35,539 nucleotides of DNA from an uncultured Eubacteriales bacterium (GTDB lineage: Bacteria; Bacillota; Clostridia; Oscillospirales; Acutalibacteraceae). The stretch is from positions 1 to 35,539 of the forward strand of contig ONJD01000007.1 of assembly GCA_900317985.1 (NCBI GenBank). Reading direction: 5' to 3'. Under the pieces are notes generated by a model. The model was given only the letters and a program-made list of their open reading frames with translations, was not told the origin of the DNA and made no database searches. This document shows, one piece after another, positions 25,018 through 33,058 of the stretch (position 1 is the first letter of the stretch; the number at the start of each line of letters is the position of its first letter). Position numbers and translations under genes: made by a program.

Positions 25018-26123
25018 AAAAGATCCTCGAAGTCAATGTGGACGATATGGGGTTCGGCGGCGTCTACTCGCTCGTCCGGAACGTAATCCTCGCGAAGCCC
25101 GCGGGGACGACCCTCGACATCGCCTGCATCGAACCCTTTGAACAACAGAAGAATATCGACGAACTCGCGGCCCACGGCTGTACGGTCCACTACGTGGGCT
25201 ATGCCGGGAACAAGATCAAAAAGCAGTTCGTCATCATCCAAAACCTGAAGCAGCTCATCCGGGAGGGCGGGTATGAAGCGGTGCACATCCACGGCGATGT
25301 CGCCTACAAGCTTCTGGTCTACTCCGTCGCGGCGCGGCTCGCCGGCGTGAAGACCATCCTGCTCCATTCCCACGCCTCCGGCACCGACGGGAACCACCGC
25401 GGTCTCAAACAGAAACTGCACATGGCGTCCCGCCGGTTCCTGAAGTGGACCGGGACCGGGTACGTCTCCTGCTCCGACCTCGCGGCGGACTGGATGTTCC
25501 CGAACGTGAAGGCGAAGAAGATCACCATCATCCACAACGGCGTGGACCTCGACAAGTTCCGATTCGACCCGGAAAAGCGGGCCGCCATGCGGAAGGAATG
25601 GGGACTCGAAGACGCGTTCGTCCTCGGCCACGTCGGCCGGTTCGAATACCAGAAGAACCATACCTACCTCGTCGACATCTTCGCGGCTGTCAAAGACCGT
25701 GTGCCGAGCGCGAAACTCTTCCTCGTCGGAGAGGGGAGCCTGCTGGACGAGACCCGCACGAAGGTCGAGGACCTCGGTCTTTCCGATGACGTCATCTTCG
25801 CCGGTCTCTCGAGGGAAGTGGAGAAACTCCTCTCCGGCTTCGACGTCTTTGTCCTGCCGTCCCATTTCGAGGGCCTGCCCATCGTCGGTGTCGAAGCGCA
25901 GGCGGCCGGCCTGCCGGTGCTCTTCGCGGACACCATCACGAAAGAGGCCAGACTGACCGACGCGTCCTGGTTCCTGCCGATCGGCGAGACCGACATGCCG
26001 CAGTGGGCGGACAAACTCGCGGCCCTGAACGGCGCGGAGCGGGGCGACCCCTACGAGCGCCTGAAGGAACAGCATTTCTCGCTCGACGACACCATCCGGG
26101 AGTTTCTGGACCTCTATGCGTGA
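25014..26123 (+). CDS. GT4-family glycosyltransferase
   Basis: A 369-residue GT-B glycosyltransferase (family GT4/GT1). The N-terminal acceptor lobe includes DDMGFGGVYSLVRNVI and HIHGDVAYKLL. The C-terminal donor lobe includes LGHVGRFEYQKNHTYLVDIF, LFLVGEGSLLDE, and the EX7E motif FEGLPIVGVEAQAAGLPV near residue 285. It is a retaining, nucleotide-sugar-dependent enzyme by family. The sequence closely follows capsular/exopolysaccharide glycosyltransferases of clostridia. It is the last gene of the glycan run; its ATG overlaps the HAD gene stop by 4 bp, and a strong terminator follows at 26147. Confidence 0.92.
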   Translation: MKKILEVNVDDMGFGGVYSLVRNVILAKPAGTTLDIACIEPFEQQKNIDELAAHGCTVHYVGYAGNKIKKQFVIIQNLKQLIREGGYEAVHIHGDVAYKLLVYSVAARLAGVKTILLHSHASGTDGNHRGLKQKLHMASRRFLKWTGTGYVSCSDLAADWMFPNVKAKKITIIHNGVDLDKFRFDPEKRAAMRKEWGLEDAFVLGHVGRFEYQKNHTYLVDIFAAVKDRVPSAKLFLVGEGSLLDETRTKVEDLGLSDDVIFAGLSREVEKLLSGFDVFVLPSHFEGLPIVGVEAQAAGLPVLFADTITKEARLTDASWFLPIGETDMPQWADKLAALNGAERGDPYERLKEQHFSLDDTIREFLDLYA

Positions 26124-26146
26124 ATCGCCAACCGAATCGAAAACAA

Positions 26147-26184
26147 CACCCGGACGGGAAGACTCCTGTCCGGGTGCTTTGCTA
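26147..26184 (+). terminator. Terminator of the glycan operon
   Basis: CACCCGGAC/GTCCGGGTG (26147-26155, 26168-26176) around a GGGAAGACTCCT loop, followed by a T-rich tail. It also lies before the end of the convergent MocR gene. Confidence 0.85.
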
Positions 26185-26201
26185 TTGTTTTGAAAGGAGT
26201 A

Positions 26202-27479
26202 TCAGTCCTGCCCGAGCACCTTCTGAAACGCGCTCAGAGCGGCCGGGAAGTCCTCTTCCGGCAGGGCGGAAGGAAGAAGGGTCAGGCGGGCGGTCTGCCC
26301 GTCAAAGCTCTCCCAGAAGACGCTGAGGCCGACCGCTTCGAAGTCCTCCTTCTTTCCGGTGAAAGGCACCGTGAGACGGACCTGCAATCCGTTCTCGCTG
26401 ACGCGGCATTCCTCATATGAGAGGTTGTCCCGCAGCAGCTCATAGAACCGGCGGGTCTTGGCTGTGGCGAACCGGCGGATCTTGCGGATCTGCGCGCCGA
26501 TGTGCCCGTCCCGGATGTAGCCGCAGAGGGCGATCTGCTCTGTTTTGCTGGCGGTCTGGGAGAAGCGCCAGATCTGCTCGTGGTAGGCGTCCGCCAGGAC
26601 CCTGGGCAGCACCATGAACGAGATGCGGATGCCGGGGGTCAGCACGTTCGCGAAGGAACTCATGTAGACGACGTTGTCGGCGGTGGCCAGCGCGTAGAGG
26701 GACGGCGTCGGTCGGGAGGCGTAGAGGAAGTCGTTGTCGTAATCGTCCTCCAGCACGAGGGCCGCGTTGGCCTCACTGTATTCGACGAGTTCGAGGCGCC
26801 GCTTCATCGGCATGACATCGCCGAAGCGGGTCATGTGGGAGGGGGAGACGTAGATGATGGTCGCGTCCTTGTCCCGGAAGTGGACATCGAAGCCGTAGTT
26901 CTCGAACCGGGAGATGCCCTTTTGGAAACTCCGATCGGGGAACGAGACCGTCTTGTCCTTTGGGAGCAGGGCGCAGAGGATGTCGAGCAGGGTGTCGACG
27001 CCGGCGCCGATGACGATCTGGTCCCGGTCGGCGATGACGTTCCGCTTCCCGCGGATGTATCCGGCGATCGCCTCCCGCAGGTCCTCTTCGCCCTGGGGCT
27101 CACTGTACGAGCAGAGCCGTTCTTTCTGGCGCAGCGCCGCGTTGATGTATCGGTGCCAGAGTGCGACGTCGAAGCTCTCGAGGTCCGCGTCGCCGCTCGA
27201 CAGGTCGAATCGAGGCTTCACCTTGCCGGTGAAGTCCCTGGCCGGTTTCGGCGCCGCCTGCTTCGTGCCGGCCTTGCGGGACACATAGTACCCGCTGCGG
27301 TCCGACGACAGGAGGAACCCCTCCGCCTGCAGGGCGAAGTACGCGTTCTCGACCGTGGTCCGGCTGACGCCGTGGATGGCGGCCGCTTCCCGAATGGAGG
27401 GAAGGCGGTCCCCGTGACGGAGCTGACCCTCCAGGATCCGCTCTTTGTAGTATTCGTAAAGCTCCAGATATTTCTTCAT
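26202..27479 (-). CDS. MocR-family (GntR-HTH plus aminotransferase-like) regulator lacking the PLP lysine
   Basis: A 425-residue MocR-type regulator. The N-terminal GntR winged helix (about 5-68) contains LPSIREAAAIHGVSRTTVENAY. A fold-type I aminotransferase-like domain (about 95-425) follows with YSEPQGEEDLREAIAGYI, LVLEDDYDNDF and LTPGIRISF. In MocR proteins PLP is held by a Lys in a GSFSKxL motif; here it reads SSFANVL, with Asn278 at the Lys position and Ala277 before it. A Schiff base with PLP therefore seems impossible. It is divergent from an ECF S-component gene across 120 bp with interlocked promoters, so it likely controls that vitamin transporter and itself. It may sense a ligand non-covalently. 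Confidence 0.87.
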   Translation of the reverse strand: MKKYLELYEYYKERILEGQLRHGDRLPSIREAAAIHGVSRTTVENAYFALQAEGFLLSSDRSGYYVSRKAGTKQAAPKPARDFTGKVKPRFDLSSGDADLESFDVALWHRYINAALRQKERLCSYSEPQGEEDLREAIAGYIRGKRNVIADRDQIVIGAGVDTLLDILCALLPKDKTVSFPDRSFQKGISRFENYGFDVHFRDKDATIIYVSPSHMTRFGDVMPMKRRLELVEYSEANAALVLEDDYDNDFLYASRPTPSLYALATADNVVYMSSFANVLTPGIRISFMVLPRVLADAYHEQIWRFSQTASKTEQIALCGYIRDGHIGAQIRKIRRFATAKTRRFYELLRDNLSYEECRVSENGLQVRLTVPFTGKKEDFEAVGLSVFWESFDGQTARLTLLPSALPEEDFPAALSAFQKVLGQD

Positions 27480-27513
27480 GGCGTTTTATCTGTCCTTTAA
27501 AAAATAGTTGAAA

Positions 27514-27568
27514 TTGTCACTTTCTTTCATGCCAGTTACAGTATATACTGACTTCAACTTCAGAGCAA
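27514..27568. promoter_or_regulatory. Interlocked divergent promoters with a palindromic operator
   Basis: Plus strand: TTGTCA (27514-27519), 17 bp, TACAGT (27537-27542), for the ECF gene. Minus strand: TTGCTC (27563-27568), 17 bp, TATACT (27540-27545), for the MocR gene. The -10 elements overlap, and a perfect 12-bp palindrome CAGTATATACTG (27539-27550) covers them. GTTGAA (27507-27512) and TTCAAC (27553-27558) form a wider inverted pair. A regulator bound here would affect both genes. Confidence 0.6.
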
Positions 27569-27599
27569 GAAAAAGTACTGTATCGAAAGGAACCTTCTT

Positions 27600-28163
27600 A
27601 TGACCAAACGCACGACGGCTTCGGCCGTGTCCCGGGGCGGGAACAACGTTCTGCGCCTGACGACCGCCGCGGTGGCGACGGCGCTCGTGTTCCTGTTCAC
27701 TTTCCTCATCCGGGTCCCGACGGCCCTCGGCTATGTCCACCTGGGCGATGCGCTCGTCCTGCTTTACGCCGCCGTCTCGGGCGACCCGCTCGCGCTCCTG
27801 GTCGGAGCGATCGGCGAAGGGCTCGCCGATGTGGCGGGCGGATATTTCCAGTACGCCCCCGCGACGGTCCTCATCAAGGCGCTGATCGCGCTGCCCGTCT
27901 TCTGGAACGCCAGAAAAGAGCGCGCAGAGAGCAGAGACGTGGACGGCCGGCACCGGATCCTGACCGCGCGGACCTTCCTGTGGTCCCTCGTGTCCATCCC
28001 GGTCACCCTCGGCGGATATTTCCTCGTCGACTACCTGCTGAGCGGGGCATACGCCTTCGCGGCGCTCTGGTCCAACGGTGTCCAGGCCGTCGGCAGCATC
28101 CTCGTGTTCGCCGTCCTGGCGCTCGCGTTCGAAAAGAGCCGTCTCGAACAGCGCCTGCGGTGA
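27600..28163 (+). CDS. ECF transporter S component, probable vitamin (B6-like) uptake
   Basis: A 187-residue membrane protein with about six hydrophobic segments. LRLTTAAVATALVFLFTFLI, GYVHLGDALVLLYAA and GAIGEGLADVAGGYFQYAP mark it as an energy-coupling-factor S component (substrate-binding membrane subunit) of the group annotated as PdxU2/HmpT/YpdP-like. It would need the shared EcfA/A'/T module encoded elsewhere. The divergent MocR-type regulator points to vitamin B6 or a related compound as substrate (inference). AAAGGAACC precedes the ATG. The gene is single and ends at a bidirectional hairpin terminator. Confidence 0.82.
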   Translation: MTKRTTASAVSRGGNNVLRLTTAAVATALVFLFTFLIRVPTALGYVHLGDALVLLYAAVSGDPLALLVGAIGEGLADVAGGYFQYAPATVLIKALIALPVFWNARKERAESRDVDGRHRILTARTFLWSLVSIPVTLGGYFLVDYLLSGAYAFAALWSNGVQAVGSILVFAVLALAFEKSRLEQRLR

Positions 28164-28187
28164 ATCGCCCAACAGAACAGAAAACAA

Positions 28188-28226
28188 AACGTGCCATCCT
28201 CACCGGAGGATGACACGTTGTTTTTT
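28188..28226. terminator. Bidirectional terminator between ECF S component and acyltransferase
   Basis: AACGTG-CATCCTC and GAGGATG-CACGTT pair with one mismatch around an ACCG loop, flanked by AAAACAAAA and GTTTTTT. It lies between convergent genes. Confidence 0.85.
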
Positions 28227-29268
28227 ATTCACTTGCTTTGCCGCGTTTCGGCCGGAGCTTTTCCAGCCATGGCCAGGGGTCCAGCAGTGCGTTCACCGGG
28301 ACCGTGAACGGTTTCCAGGAGAACAGGTAGGTGAGCGCGAACATCAGTACGATGGACAGGAGCAGATGGCACCAGAAGGACCGGTGGATGAAGTCGACGG
28401 CCCAGTCCATGTGGATGATGACGTCGAGGACCGGCAGGTGCCAGAAGTAGACGGACAGCGTCCGGGCGCCGAGTTCGGTCATGTGGGGGACCGAGAACCG
28501 GGGCACCAGTGTGAAGAACCCGAGGATGACCAGCGCGCTGATGGCGTAGGCGAGAGCGCGGAAGACGAACTCTGCCGGGCCGAGAGCGTTCGGGATCTCG
28601 TCGTAGTTGTTCTGCCCCGTAAAGAGCCGCCGCAGGAGATAGACCTGTTTGTCGAGGACGAAACACAGGACGAACCACAGAAGGAACACGAACGCTCCTC
28701 CGGCGCGGACGACCTTTTTGTCGAGGAACTCTGCGAGCCTGTTCCGGTCCAGCATGTAGCCCGCATAGAAAAACGGGAAGAACACGATGATCCGGGAGAG
28801 GGAGAACCCTTCACTGATGAAGGGGACATACCCGACCGCGAGGCCGACGGCGATGGTCGCCGGGAACACATATTTCGGCGGGTATTTTCTCAACAACCAG
28901 GCGATGGAGTACGACGCGAACAGGGCCAGCATGAACCAGGAGATCTTGTTCTGGTTGTAGAAACTGAACCCGTGCTCCGGCTTCCGGATGTGGATGGACA
29001 GGTCCCGGAAGAATCCGAGGACCAGACAGACCAGCACATAGGGCAGGAGCTTTTTCCAGTTGTATTTGTCCGCCTGTACGGTCCGTTTGGAGAACAGGCC
29101 GGAGATGAAGAGGAACGCCGGCATGTGAAAGCTGTAGATGAACAGGAAGAGGCTCCGGTCATATGCATAGTATTCACAGCCGCGTTCGATGGCGTGCCCG
29201 AGGACGACGAGAAGGATCAGAAGAAACTTTGCATTGTCCCATCGGGGGTCTCGTTTGGCAGTAGCCAG
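28225..29268 (-). CDS. Membrane acyltransferase (family 3, OafA/NodX-like) with probable CTG start
   Basis: A multi-span O-acyltransferase that should acetylate an extracytoplasmic sugar or polyol. With an ATG start (29122-29124) the protein would be 299 residues and would lack the first helix. Upstream in the same frame I read RWDNAKFLLILLVVLGHAIE, the conserved first segment with its key His, followed by FIYSFHMPAFLFISGL. The frame is closed by TGA at 29287-29289, and the only usual start-like codon before the motif is CTG at 29266-29268, 9 nt after AAAGGA. That gives 347 residues with H25 as the conserved His. The CTG lies 4 bp after the SDR gene stop, so translation is probably coupled. 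Family is firm; the exact start is inferred. Confidence 0.8.
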   Translation of the reverse strand: MATAKRDPRWDNAKFLLILLVVLGHAIERGCEYYAYDRSLFLFIYSFHMPAFLFISGLFSKRTVQADKYNWKKLLPYVLVCLVLGFFRDLSIHIRKPEHGFSFYNQNKISWFMLALFASYSIAWLLRKYPPKYVFPATIAVGLAVGYVPFISEGFSLSRIIVFFPFFYAGYMLDRNRLAEFLDKKVVRAGGAFVFLLWFVLCFVLDKQVYLLRRLFTGQNNYDEIPNALGPAEFVFRALAYAISALVILGFFTLVPRFSVPHMTELGARTLSVYFWHLPVLDVIIHMDWAVDFIHRSFWCHLLLSIVLMFALTYLFSWKPFTVPVNALLDPWPWLEKLRPKRGKASE

Positions 29269-29272
29269 AGGA

Positions 29273-30337
29273 TCAGATCCTTTCTCTCATGCTGCGGATG
29301 GTGCGGCGGAACATGTCTTCCATGCCGACCGAGGGGACGTATCCGATGGACTTCAGTTTGGAGGCGTCCAGACGGATGACCATTTGCGGGTTGTATCCGA
29401 AGGAAGCAAGGTCCTCCGGGATCTCGATACGGACATTGACCCCGGCTTCCGGTTCGAGACCGGCGACCAGTTCCGCCATCTCGCGGATGGAGCAGGCGGT
29501 GTCCATATTGGTGACGTTGTAAGCCTCTCCGCTCTCACCCTTCAGAAGGATGGTGTAGAGAGCGCAGACCGCGTCGGCGGTGTAGCAGTAGCTGCGGACC
29601 GTGGAGCCGTCCGTGTGGAGGACGATGTCCTTCTTCTCCATGAGGCAGCGGGCAAACTCGGCGAAGACACGGCCGTCGTGGTATTCGACCCCGGCGCCGA
29701 ACGTCTGGGAGAGGCGGGCGACCTTGACCGGCACGCCGTACTCGGAGGCGTAGGACGCGCAGAGGCATTCTACCATGCGCTTGCCTTCGGAGTAGCTGCT
29801 GCGGACGGAGAGGGGATCGATGAGGCCGTAGTCCGACTCGGAGATGGTCGGGTTTTTCCCGTCAGGCACACCGTACACTTCGAGCGAAGAGAGGTACACC
29901 ATGCCGGAGACCTGTTTGTCTCTCGCGAACTGCAGGAGACGGTCGGTGCCGTAGATGGCGGTCTGGATGGTCTCGACCGGGCTCTCGACGAAGAACTTCG
30001 AACCGGTGGCACTGGCGCCGTGGACGACGTAGTCGACGGGCTTGTCGTATTCGACCGGGCGGGACAGATCGCCGATGACGAAGTCGAGCTTCTCATTCGG
30101 AAGCACATCTTCGAACATCGCCTGTGCCTTCTGCTCATTGCGGATGAAGGCGGCCACGGTGATGTCCGCGCCGTAGAGGCGATTTGCCTCGAGCAGGGTC
30201 CGGACCATCTGCGAACCGATGAGACCGGTGGCTCCGGTGATGAAGACCGTCCTGCCGGACAGAGCCGGAAGAAGGCCGTTGTCGTTCAGTGTTTTCGCGC
30301 AGAGGGCCATGTCCTCCCGCAGTACAGAATCGGTCAT
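29273..30337 (-). CDS. Extended SDR (NAD-dependent epimerase/dehydratase family)
   Basis: A 354-residue extended short-chain dehydrogenase. TGATGLIG (34-41) is the cofactor loop, LSSLEVYG (149-156) holds the catalytic Ser and SYSEGK holds Tyr182 and Lys186 (YxxxK). It resembles nucleotide-sugar epimerases and dehydratases. It starts 2 bp after an IspD/TarI-type cytidylyltransferase and lies below a TagF-like polymerase, so it may act on a CDP-activated polyol or sugar, or supply a polyol phosphate. Hib Bcs1 joins a cytidylyltransferase and an SDR in one protein to make CDP-ribitol, but its SDR is of a different class, so this is only a loose analogy. Substrate is unknown. Confidence 0.85.
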   Translation of the reverse strand: MTDSVLREDMALCAKTLNDNGLLPALSGRTVFITGATGLIGSQMVRTLLEANRLYGADITVAAFIRNEQKAQAMFEDVLPNEKLDFVIGDLSRPVEYDKPVDYVVHGASATGSKFFVESPVETIQTAIYGTDRLLQFARDKQVSGMVYLSSLEVYGVPDGKNPTISESDYGLIDPLSVRSSYSEGKRMVECLCASYASEYGVPVKVARLSQTFGAGVEYHDGRVFAEFARCLMEKKDIVLHTDGSTVRSYCYTADAVCALYTILLKGESGEAYNVTNMDTACSIREMAELVAGLEPEAGVNVRIEIPEDLASFGYNPQMVIRLDASKLKSIGYVPSVGMEDMFRRTIRSMRERI

Positions 30338-30339
30338 GG

Positions 30340-31119
30340 TCAGCTCTCTTTCGGTTTGCGGAAGGTGTTGATCTTCGTGCGGTTGCCGTTCGTGAGACCG
30401 AAGCCGAAGGTCTGCTCGTTCTCACGGTACTGGAGCAGCGCGCGGAACATGTAAACGTCTTCCGGGGTGGTGACTTTGATGTTGCCGCGGTTGCCCTCCA
30501 CCATGTGGACGGGGATGCCCAGCGTATGGCAGATGGTGCAGTTGTCGACCATGTTCTCGTAGCCGTTTTCGGTCGCGCGGATGCGGTCGTGCGCGGCGAT
30601 GATATCTTTCAGGACGAAGGTCTGGGGAGCCTGCGCCGCAAAGGTGTCTTTCCGGTACGGGACCTGGTCGACGCCCTCGCCGTCATGGCTCAGGAGGATG
30701 GTCTCATAGCAGGGCGTGCAGGTGATGGCGTTGCCCTTTTCCTTCGCGGTCTCGATGTTCTCGGTGATGACATCGTAGGAGACGAAGGGACGGACGCCGT
30801 CGTGGAGCAGCACGATGCTGTCGTCCGGGTTCTCGGACTCCGCCTTCTTCAGAAGGTTGTAGATGGTGTCCTGCGCGCTGGAACCGCCCGGGATGACCTC
30901 GGCCACCTTGGTAAGGCGGTACTCTTCACAGAGAGATTCCACGTACGGGATATAGTCTTCCAGTGTGGAGATGTAGATCTTGTCGATCTTCGTGTGCCAC
31001 TGGAACAGACGGACCGTGTGGACGAGGACCGGCATGGAGTTGATCTCAAGGAACTGTTTCGGGATACCGGCACCCATACGGACGCCGCTGCCGCCGGCAA
31101 AGATCAGAGCGATATTCAT
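30340..31119 (-). CDS. IspD/TarI-family cytidylyltransferase
   Basis: A 259-residue nucleotidyltransferase: ALIFAGGSGVRMGAGIPKQFLEI (CTP-binding loop, seen in parts), VLLHDGVRPFVS, and TFAAQAPQTF are shared by IspD and TarI. IspD makes CDP-methylerythritol for isoprenoids; TarI makes CDP-ribitol for teichoic acid. The neighbours (TagF-like polymerase upstream, SDR and acyltransferase downstream) argue for a polymer-building role, i.e. TarI-like. The C-terminal ~25 residues (about 235-259) extend past the usual IspD end. The ATG at 31117-31119 follows AAAGGAGGAT. The polyol activated is not determined. Confidence 0.85.
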   Translation of the reverse strand: MNIALIFAGGSGVRMGAGIPKQFLEINSMPVLVHTVRLFQWHTKIDKIYISTLEDYIPYVESLCEEYRLTKVAEVIPGGSSAQDTIYNLLKKAESENPDDSIVLLHDGVRPFVSYDVITENIETAKEKGNAITCTPCYETILLSHDGEGVDQVPYRKDTFAAQAPQTFVLKDIIAAHDRIRATENGYENMVDNCTICHTLGIPVHMVEGNRGNIKVTTPEDVYMFRALLQYRENEQTFGFGLTNGNRTKINTFRKPKES

Positions 31120-31143
31120 AAAGGGATCCTCCTTTTTGATTGC

Positions 31144-32997
31144 TTAGTCGTGAGTGTCCTGCTTCTCTTCCTCGTCGTCCGTTTCCTCACGGGGCGTCAG
31201 GGAGGAGAAGTCCAGGTGACGTAAGAGCTCGACGTCGTCTTCGACCGCTTTGATGGCCGCCTGAAGGTCTTCCGGGATGTTCCCGAGGACGATCCAGTCG
31301 ATGACGCGGTCGGAGGCGCCGGAGTCGATGTAGTCGAAATGGACATCGACATACTCTTCGACCTTCTCGTAGTCGAAGTCGTCGTTCTCGAGCGCCGTCA
31401 TGACTTCGTCGAAGGTGTGGCAGACCTTGCCCGGCGCCGACTCCTCATAGTCGCGGTGGAAGCCGCGGGAGAAGGAGTACTGGATCTCGTCAAAGGCGAA
31501 GAACAGCATGGGCTTTCTCATGAGGGAGTACTCGAAGATGTTGGAGGAGTAGTCCGTGATGAGCAGGTCGGTCTTGTAGAAGAGGTCGTTGATGTTCGGG
31601 TACTTGTTGACATCGACGAACTTGTCTTTGTGCTCGTTTTTGATGGGGACCGGTTCGGAGACCCAGGGGTGCATCTTGAAGAGGACGACGGTGTCGTCTC
31701 CGCAGAATTCATAGAGCCGGTCGAAGTCGATGAGGTTGTAGGGGTAGTGGGCGTCGAAATGGTTCTTGCCCCGGTAGGTGGGAGCGAAGAGGATGACGCG
31801 CTTGCCGTCGATCATCGGGAACTGTTCGAGCAGTTCCTTTTCCTTGTTGGCCCGGTAGTCCGGGTCGAGGAACTCGTCCATACGCGGCATGCCGGTGGGG
31901 AGGACGTTCTCCGTGTTGATGCCCCAGACTTCGGAGAAGAAGTGGGCGATGTGCCGGCTGCCGGCAATACCGTACTTGTACTGACGGTGGCAGCCGTTCG
32001 GAGCGGGACATCCGGTGTGGCCCCAGCGGCTGTACCCGGAGGACTTGAACCCGGCTCCGGCGTGCCAGAGCTGGACGAGCGTGGTGTCGTCCTTCAGGAA
32101 GACCCAGTCGAGGATGGGGGCGTGGTCGTCGATGAAGATCATGTCGGACTGCGCCATCTTCCAGAGGACTTTGAGCCAGCTCGGGATGCCGTAATGGGGG
32201 TTCGCCACCGTGGCGCGGGCCGAGTAGATGATATTGTAGTCCTTGTCCATCCCGCGCTCGACCATGCGGTCGGCGACACTCATGATGTTGGTGCCGAGTT
32301 TCTCACTCTGCTCACTCATGAAGAGGATGGTCGGTTTGGCATTCTTCCCGCGGAACAGGCGGTTCAGATCGTGGGAGGTGTTGTAGTCCCAGATCATGAA
32401 TCGCCGCCCGGCTTTGACATAACGTTTATGGAGGTTTTTCTTGAACTTTGCCATGCCCGTCGGGTTGTTCTCCTGACGGTTATCGACATTGAAGACCTTG
32501 AGGCCGCTCTTGGTGAGGTCCATGATGTTGAGGATGATGCCGAGGTCTTCCTCGTCCTCCGTGACAGAGAAGTTCACGCAGTAGCCCTTGGTCTTGTTGT
32601 TGTGGAGGAAGGTGCGGGACCGCTCCTGCAGTTTCGGGGCGAGTTCCGGCGCCACTTCGGGGGCACAGAGGATGTCGGTGCCCTGGCAGGCATAGATGGT
32701 GTAGGTGCCGGTCGGCACACACATGACAGCGCCGTTGTTCGTCACGTTCAGGGACAGGCGGTAGGTGTGCTCGTCGAGCTTCTCCGCCTTGTATTTGGCA
32801 TTGGCCATCAGGAATGCCGCGACAAGGTAGAAGTCGAGCGGCTTCGACGGGTCGAAGCGGTCCGAATAGTCTACCTTCACGGTGAGGTGCATATGGATGC
32901 GCTCCCATTCGATCTCCGTGATGGTGGCCGAAATGAGCTGTTCCCCGAGACGGTTTGTCATGAGGATCTTCTGTTTGCTGTCGTGAAAGTCTGCCAT
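31144..32997 (-). CDS. TagF/TarL-like CDP-polyol phosphotransferase
   Basis: A 617-residue member of the CDP-glycerol:poly(glycerophosphate) glycerophosphotransferase family, acting at the inner membrane face on lipid-linked chains. The N-terminal ~215 residues form a separate, beta-rich-looking domain. The catalytic part (about 222-590) has QLWHAGAGFKSSGYSRWG (H312, matching the WHG.P.K block of TagF), PTGMPRMDEF, VILFAPTYRG, and LLITDYSSNIFEYSLMRKP. The WHAGAG form differs from the WHGTP of characterised TagF. It is first in a four-gene operon with a cytidylyltransferase, SDR and acyltransferase. The ATG follows AAGGAGG. Glycerol or ribitol phosphate polymer is likely, exact polymer unknown. 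Confidence 0.88.
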   Translation of the reverse strand: MADFHDSKQKILMTNRLGEQLISATITEIEWERIHMHLTVKVDYSDRFDPSKPLDFYLVAAFLMANAKYKAEKLDEHTYRLSLNVTNNGAVMCVPTGTYTIYACQGTDILCAPEVAPELAPKLQERSRTFLHNNKTKGYCVNFSVTEDEEDLGIILNIMDLTKSGLKVFNVDNRQENNPTGMAKFKKNLHKRYVKAGRRFMIWDYNTSHDLNRLFRGKNAKPTILFMSEQSEKLGTNIMSVADRMVERGMDKDYNIIYSARATVANPHYGIPSWLKVLWKMAQSDMIFIDDHAPILDWVFLKDDTTLVQLWHAGAGFKSSGYSRWGHTGCPAPNGCHRQYKYGIAGSRHIAHFFSEVWGINTENVLPTGMPRMDEFLDPDYRANKEKELLEQFPMIDGKRVILFAPTYRGKNHFDAHYPYNLIDFDRLYEFCGDDTVVLFKMHPWVSEPVPIKNEHKDKFVDVNKYPNINDLFYKTDLLITDYSSNIFEYSLMRKPMLFFAFDEIQYSFSRGFHRDYEESAPGKVCHTFDEVMTALENDDFDYEKVEEYVDVHFDYIDSGASDRVIDWIVLGNIPEDLQAAIKAVEDDVELLRHLDFSSLTPREETDDEEEKQDTHD

Positions 32998-33028
32998 AAG
33001 AAGTTGACCTCCTTAAAAAAGTCATTAA

Positions 33029-33058
33029 ATTATAACATATAAGGCGTGACCATTTCCA
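33029..33058 (-). promoter_or_regulatory. Probable promoter of the polyol-phosphate polymer operon
   Basis: Minus strand: TGGAAA (33053-33058), 18-bp spacer, TATAAT (33029-33034). GACCATTT occurs twice nearby (33048-33055 and 33070-33077), 22 bp apart. Confidence 0.45.

Noticed and set aside
30340..31119. Housekeeping IspD assignment
   Set aside because: The operon context with a TagF-like polymerase and SDR fits a polymer cytidylyltransferase better, though IspD activity is not excluded.
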